This document shows positions 14,664-18,140 of a stretch of 18,140 nt of DNA, one piece after another. The stretch lies in the NCBI GenBank assembly GCA_964368965.1, contig CAYJDR010000042.1, forward strand, positions 1 to 18,140, written 5' to 3'. The DNA is from CAYJDR01 sp964368965 (lineage in GTDB: Bacteria > Chrysiogenota > Deferribacteres > Deferribacterales > Mucispirillaceae). A model generated the notes under the pieces. It saw only the letters and a program-made list of their open reading frames with translations, was not told the origin of the DNA and did no database searches. The first letter of the stretch is position 1; the number at the start of each line of letters is the position of its first letter. The position numbers and the translations under genes were made by a program.

Positions 14664-15161
14664 TTAAAACTCCATCTCGAGCGCTATGGCAATTTTTGCA
14701 CATGCTTCAGCATCTGCAATAGCGTTGTGGTGGTTTGTGAAGTCGATACCGAAATGGTGCGCGACAGTTGGTAGGCGGTTGTTTTCTAAATTTAACTTTT
14801 TCCTAGCTGTTTGCAATGTACAATGCCAGTCATAATCAGGATAATACATTCCATATGCTTCATGCGCTGCTTTTAAGCAACCAGCATCAAAGGATTTATT
14901 ATGTGCTACAAATGGTAGCCCTTCAAGCATCGGCTCAATCTCCGCCCATACAACATCGAACGTATCTGCTGAGTTCGTATCTATTTTCGTTAACCCATGC
15001 ACTGCAACACAAGCATCGTTATAATAATTTGGCGTTGGTTTAATCAAACTGTAAAATGTATCAACTATCTCACCTTCGCGTACAATCACAACACCTATGC
15101 TACAAACACTCGAACGTGTATAATTGGCTGTCTCAAAATCTATGGCTGCAAAACTTGGCAT
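14664..15161 (-). CDS. DnaQ-like DEDDh 3'-5' exonuclease
   Basis: This 165-aa protein is a stand-alone exonuclease domain of the DNA polymerase III epsilon type. Two-metal catalytic residues are all visible: D8 and E10 in IDFETAN, D92 in HNKSFD, H145 and D150 in HHNAIADAEA. The frame extends 12 codons upstream to 15197, but AAAGGAG six nt before ATG 15159-15161 fixes the start. It lacks the polymerase-binding extension of full DnaQ, so a repair or RNA-processing role is likelier than replication proofreading. It is convergent with the rdh operon and shows no functional link to it. Confidence 0.9.
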   Translation of the reverse strand: MPSFAAIDFETANYTRSSVCSIGVVIVREGEIVDTFYSLIKPTPNYYNDACVAVHGLTKIDTNSADTFDVVWAEIEPMLEGLPFVAHNKSFDAGCLKAAHEAYGMYYPDYDWHCTLQTARKKLNLENNRLPTVAHHFGIDFTNHHNAIADAEACAKIAIALEMEF

Positions 15162-15240
15162 AAAAAACTCCTTTAACTCTATACAACTAATATACACTGT
15201 TTATCATTTTTACAATAGTTTTTTAATGGAGTATAGATAT

Positions 15241-15270
15241 CGTAAAAAGAGGCTACTTTCATAGCCTCTT
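15241..15270 (-). terminator. Minus-strand terminator after the M16 remnant
   Basis: AAGAGGCTA (15247-15255) pairs perfectly with TAGCCTCTT (15262-15270). Read on the minus strand it is followed by TTTTTACG, so it ends the lipoprotein/M16 transcript. Confidence 0.85.
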
Positions 15271-15277
15271 AAATCGT

Positions 15278-15445
15278 TTACTTTGCTTCAGATACTTTTG
15301 GATATAATATAGATACGAATGAGCTATAGTCGCTATAAAACTCTTTTACATAAGCGTTCATATCTTCGACAGTCACTGCTGTGTATCTTGCTTTCGCCTC
15401 ATCGTTTGTTTCTATAGGTAGCCCATAAATTAAGTGTTGCAATAT
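15278..15445 (-). pseudogene. Remnant: C-terminal tail of an M16-type zinc peptidase
   Basis: This frame, different from the overlapping lipoprotein frame, encodes about 55 residues reading KILQHLIYGLPIE...YTAVTVEDMNAYVKEFY...VSILYPKVSEAK and a TAA. The VTVEDMNAYVKEFY pattern resembles the end of insulinase/processing-peptidase-like (M16) domains. There is no start codon with RBS, the HxxEH catalytic part is absent, and a TAA closes the frame just upstream. It looks like the surviving 3' end of a gene whose body was deleted. The family call is tentative. Confidence 0.5.
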
Positions 15446-15719
15446 CTTCCCCACTTTTTACTGTAAACGAAAATACACCACTAGCATCACTATATGCTTG
15501 ACACGGTTGCATACCTTCATCGCCACAAAATGCTGCTTGGAGACCTTCTGCGCTACGTAACTCCAATCTTGAACCACTTATTGGTCCATCCACTAACTTA
15601 CCTGCAACTACATTCGTTGGCACTTCGCCACGACCAACACTAGTCAAACCACTATCGTTGTCAGCGGAACAACCAGCAATAGTAAGCATAGCTGTAAGTA
15701 ATAACACCTTACTCTTCAT
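15399..15719 (-). pseudogene. Truncated lipoprotein fused out of frame to the M16 tail
   Basis: This 106-aa frame starts at ATG 15717-15719 after GGAGGG; an earlier in-frame ATG overlaps that RBS and is less likely. The lipoprotein signal MKSKVLLLTAMLTIAGC puts the lipidated Cys at 17. The body has VVAGKLVDGPISGSRLELRS and SDASGVFSFTVKSG, like a carboxypeptidase-regulatory/Ig-type beta-sandwich repeat found in surface lipoproteins. The natural domain seems to break off near GEDIATL, after which another frame carries peptidase-like sequence. A short peptide may still be made, but the gene appears to be a deletion scar. Confidence 0.55.
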
Positions 15720-15857
15720 TTTTCCCTCCATAAACCTAACTTTAGTTTAGATTTGTCAAGAAAAAATTAGATCACACTAACTTTTCTACACTTTAACGGT
15801 ATGTTATTATAACTATTTATTAATGCTAACTTTTTCAACGATACAAAAAAAACATAA

Positions 15858-15885
15858 TTTACATTACATAATTTTATGTTATATT
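15858..15885 (+). promoter_or_regulatory. Candidate promoter with palindromic operator for the HxlR regulator
   Basis: TTTACA (15858-15863) and TATATT (15880-15885) are separated by 16 nt. The perfect 14-bp palindrome ACATAATTTTATGT (15866-15879) fills the spacer, a fitting place for autorepression. Confidence 0.45.
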
Positions 15886-15911
15886 ATTTATACAAATTTA
15901 GGGGTTTGCAA

Positions 15912-16256
15912 ATGGATGAAAAAGTATTTAACTGTAACATGGAATTGACGCTCGACATCATCGGGGGTAAATGGAAACCAATATTGATATTCCACATAGG
16001 CTCACAAGGCAAAATTCGCTATGGTGAACTAAAAAGGCTAACACCCTCCATCAGTGAGCGAGTGCTATCAAGGGAACTTAGAAACCTTGAAAAAGCAAAA
16101 ATCATCACTCGTGAAGTGTTTGAGGAAAAAGTATTGCGCGTAGAATACTCTCTGACAGAAATCGGGCAAGAGATTTTACCAGTGCTAACTGCACTTACCA
16201 TATGGGGTAATAAATACAATCAGAAATTCAATTATGCTAAAGTAATTTGCGAATAG
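15912..16256 (+). CDS. HxlR-family winged-helix transcriptional regulator
   Basis: This 114-aa protein has the HxlR signature almost throughout: a near-N-terminal Cys (C8), LTLDIIGGKWKPILIFHIG, IRYGELKRLTPSISERVLSRELRNLE, and RVEYSLTEIGQEILPVLTALTIWG. The frame is open 12 codons further upstream, but AGGGG about 7 nt before ATG 15912 marks the start. Some HxlR members sense electrophiles or oxidants through this Cys; whether this one does is unknown. It is followed in the same direction by a radical SAM and an SDR gene with their own promoter, which it probably controls. Confidence 0.9.
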   Translation: MDEKVFNCNMELTLDIIGGKWKPILIFHIGSQGKIRYGELKRLTPSISERVLSRELRNLEKAKIITREVFEEKVLRVEYSLTEIGQEILPVLTALTIWGNKYNQKFNYAKVICE

Positions 16257-16262
16257 CCTACG

Positions 16263-16292
16263 GACAAATTTATCTGTACTGACAAAATTATC
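16263..16292 (+). promoter_or_regulatory. Tandem 12-bp repeats upstream of the radical SAM gene
   Basis: GACAAATTTATC (16263-16274) and GACAAAATTATC (16281-16292) are spaced 18 bp apart, just upstream of the -35 hexamer below. They are a candidate binding site for the HxlR dimer (inference). Confidence 0.4.
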
Positions 16293-16297
16293 CATAA

Positions 16298-16325
16298 TTG
16301 ATTATTATTTTTTTAGCACTATAAT
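16298..16325 (+). promoter_or_regulatory. Sigma70-like promoter of the radical SAM/SDR operon
   Basis: TTGATT (16298-16303) and a perfect TATAAT (16320-16325) are separated by 16 nt. The -10 lies about 40 nt before the ATG at 16366. Confidence 0.6.
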
Positions 16326-16365
16326 ATGCTCATCAAATAGATATTACATCAATAGGAGATAATTT

Positions 16366-17241
16366 ATGCACTACACAGGCCAAGTCTATAGGCACCCTAT
16401 CGAAGGGAGCACACCGCTGCTAGAGGTTACTGCTGGTTGCTCACACAACAAGTGCTCATTCTGCACGATGTATAGAGAAACCAAGTTTAAAGTATCGCCA
16501 CTCGAACACGTCGAACAAGACCTCCAAGAACTTAAGGCGTCTGGATATCCTGTTAAACGTATATTCTTAGTCAATGGCGAGCCGTTTATTTTATCGACTG
16601 AAAAGCTCATCAAAATCGGCGAACTTATAAACTCATATTTTCCAGAGATTGAAACAATAACATGCTATGCATCAATGATTAGCATAAAAAGAAAATCACT
16701 CGAAGACCTTAAAAAGCTGCGTGCGTTAAAGTTCAACCAGCTACATATCGGGCTTGAATCAGCCTATGACCCCGCACTAGAACAGATGAACAAAGGCTTC
16801 ACCGTTGCAGAAGCTTATGAAAATATTGAAAAACTTGTGCAAGCTGGCTTCGAGTGGGATGCAATCATCATGACAGGTGTTGCTGGCAAAGGTAACGGCA
16901 AAGTACACATCGAAGAAACTGCGAAACTATTAAACAAGTTCCCCCCATACCTTGTATCACTCATGACGACATCTGTTTCAGAAGGTACACCATTAGAAAA
17001 AATGCGTGACAACGGCGAATTTATCGAATGTACTGAACGTGAAAAAATCGAAGAAGAAATAATGCTTTTAGAGCTTTTGGAATTTGAAGATGCTTACTTT
17101 TTTGGTGGGCATAATTATAACTTGATACCTATCAATGCTCCACTTTCTAAAAAAGCTGAAATCATTAAAGCAATGAAAGACTATATCCCAACGATTGATA
17201 AAAACATACTTGACGGCGTATTAAAACGCGCAAATATTTAG
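16366..17241 (+). CDS. Radical SAM protein with CX4CX2C cluster motif
   Basis: This 291-aa protein has TAGCSHNKCSFCTMY at 23-36: C25, C30 and C33 would bind the 4Fe-4S cluster that cleaves S-adenosylmethionine. The spacing is CX4CX2C rather than the canonical CX3CX2C. VNGEPF near 69-74 resembles the GGE motif that contacts SAM, and HIGLESAYDPALEQMNKGF is typical of the TIM-barrel part. No extra C-terminal cluster motif is present. The start has AGGAG eight nt upstream. The SDR gene begins 8 nt after its stop, so the two form an operon. I recognise the family (GCSHNxCxFCxMY) but not its reaction. Confidence 0.88.
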   Translation: MHYTGQVYRHPIEGSTPLLEVTAGCSHNKCSFCTMYRETKFKVSPLEHVEQDLQELKASGYPVKRIFLVNGEPFILSTEKLIKIGELINSYFPEIETITCYASMISIKRKSLEDLKKLRALKFNQLHIGLESAYDPALEQMNKGFTVAEAYENIEKLVQAGFEWDAIIMTGVAGKGNGKVHIEETAKLLNKFPPYLVSLMTTSVSEGTPLEKMRDNGEFIECTEREKIEEEIMLLELLEFEDAYFFGGHNYNLIPINAPLSKKAEIIKAMKDYIPTIDKNILDGVLKRANI

Positions 17242-17249
17242 GAGTAACC

Positions 17250-18044
17250 ATGAAAACAATTTTACTAACTGGTGCAACAGACGGCATAGGTTTAGAAACA
17301 GCAGTAATGCTTGCAGAAGCTGGACATAAATTACTACTACACGGCAGAAACAAAGCTAAGCTTGATGCAGCCAAGGAAATGCTACTAAACATCAACGCTA
17401 ATGCTCAAATTGATTTATACATTGCTGATTTCTCTAACTTGCAAGACGTGCGCACCATGGCAAACGATATACTAAACTCTGGTAACAAAATTGACGTAAT
17501 CATCAACAATGCTGGCATTTTCGTAACTGATGAAAGCTCGGTCATAACAAAAGATAAGCTAGATATTCGCTTTGCTGTAAATACTATCGCACCTTATATT
17601 TTAACTAAAACACTTTTACCAATAATGAACGAAGGCAGTAGGGTTGTGAATGTCTCATCAGCAGCGCAAGCCCCAGTCGACCTCAGCGCACTACTTGGCA
17701 AAAGAAACCTAGACCACTCAAGCGCCTACGCACAAAGCAAACTTGCAATCATCATGTGGTCTATCGACATGGCTAAAAACTACCCTAATGGGCCACTAGT
17801 TGTGTCAGTCAACCCTAAGTCATTTTTAGGTAGCAAAATGGTAAAGCAAGCATACGGCAGAGAAGGTTATGACCTACGCATAGGTGCAGAGATCTTATAT
17901 AGAGCGGCACTGTCAGATAAGTTTAAAGATGCTAATGGCATGTATTTCGACAACGACTACGGAGTATTTGCAGAACCTCACCCATACGCATTGAACGAAC
18001 AAAACCGCAACGCCTTTATGAGTGCGCTAGATACTTTTTTATAG
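17250..18044 (+). CDS. Short-chain dehydrogenase/reductase
   Basis: This 264-aa protein has the classical SDR layout: cofactor loop TGATDGIG (7-14), D60 in IADFSN, NNAG (86-89), structural N111, S136/S137 of the catalytic Ser, and Y160-xxx-K164. HGRN at 31-34, after the second strand, suggests NADP(H) preference. The stretch after the active site reads VNPKSFLGSKM where many relatives have PG, so the substrate loop may differ. RBS AGGAG lies upstream of the ATG, and the 8-nt gap links it to the radical SAM gene. The substrate is unknown. Confidence 0.9.
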   Translation: MKTILLTGATDGIGLETAVMLAEAGHKLLLHGRNKAKLDAAKEMLLNINANAQIDLYIADFSNLQDVRTMANDILNSGNKIDVIINNAGIFVTDESSVITKDKLDIRFAVNTIAPYILTKTLLPIMNEGSRVVNVSSAAQAPVDLSALLGKRNLDHSSAYAQSKLAIIMWSIDMAKNYPNGPLVVSVNPKSFLGSKMVKQAYGREGYDLRIGAEILYRAALSDKFKDANGMYFDNDYGVFAEPHPYALNEQNRNAFMSALDTFL

Positions 18045-18088
18045 CTTTTTAAGGTGCTGATTATATCAAATCTTTAGCATAAGAAAAT

Positions 18089-18112
18089 ACCGCTAGTTTA
18101 ATCGCTAGCGGT
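18089..18112. terminator. Hairpin terminator at window end
   Basis: ACCGCTAG (18089-18096) pairs perfectly with CTAGCGGT (18105-18112). Only GTTT follows on the plus strand, whereas on the minus strand ATTTTCTTA follows, so it may also serve a gene entering from the right. It lies 45 nt after the SDR stop codon. Confidence 0.6.
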
Positions 18113-18140
18113 GTTTCAATATCAAATGATGAAAGTAAGC

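Overview
The window carries a two-module organohalide-respiration locus. Three reductive dehalogenase catalytic subunits (RdhA) have Tat leaders and two 4Fe-4S motifs. Two small membrane anchors (RdhB) and two paralogous outer-membrane beta-barrel proteins accompany them, and two AcoR-type sigma54 activators read away from the dehalogenase operons. Cleavable signal peptides, beta-barrel proteins, sigma54 promoters and IHF-like sites point to a low-GC Gram-negative anaerobe, most likely a proteobacterium or a related diderm phylum. The genus cannot be fixed from sequence alone.

Layout. 1-340: the 3' part of tRNA-Asn, its terminator, and a short stretch ending in a second strong terminator. 363-3136 (minus): a sigma54 activator translationally coupled to a hypothetical protein with an L7/L12-C-terminal-like end. 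3137-3339: divergent control region with 10-bp-phased repeats, an IHF-like site and a -24/-12 promoter. 3340-8660 (plus): rdhA1, rdhA2, rdhB1 and barrel protein 1, ending in a terminator. 8715-10679 (minus): second sigma54 activator. 10680-10849: second control region with the same IHF/-24/-12 geometry but different upstream dyads. 10850-14615 (plus): rdhA3, a 569-nt hairpin-packed gap, rdhB2 and barrel protein 2, followed by a near-copy of the first terminator. From 14664 the content is ordinary: a DEDDh exonuclease, a lipoprotein remnant fused out of frame to an M16-peptidase tail, and an HxlR regulator followed by a radical SAM protein and a short-chain dehydrogenase.

How it probably works (inference). 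Each activator senses a signal through its N-terminal region, binds its own upstream sites and, with IHF bending, drives sigma54-dependent transcription of its rdh operon. The barrel protein would let the organohalide or its product cross the outer membrane. RdhA, exported folded by Tat, reduces it at a corrinoid on the periplasmic face, and RdhB holds RdhA on the inner membrane. No cobalamin genes, PceT-like chaperone, RdhC or transposase are visible. The most unusual aspects are the repeated sigma54-regulator/RdhA/RdhB/beta-barrel module and a family of about 60-nt palindromic hairpins, with compensating stem changes, found only in the gaps behind rdhA1 and rdhA3.
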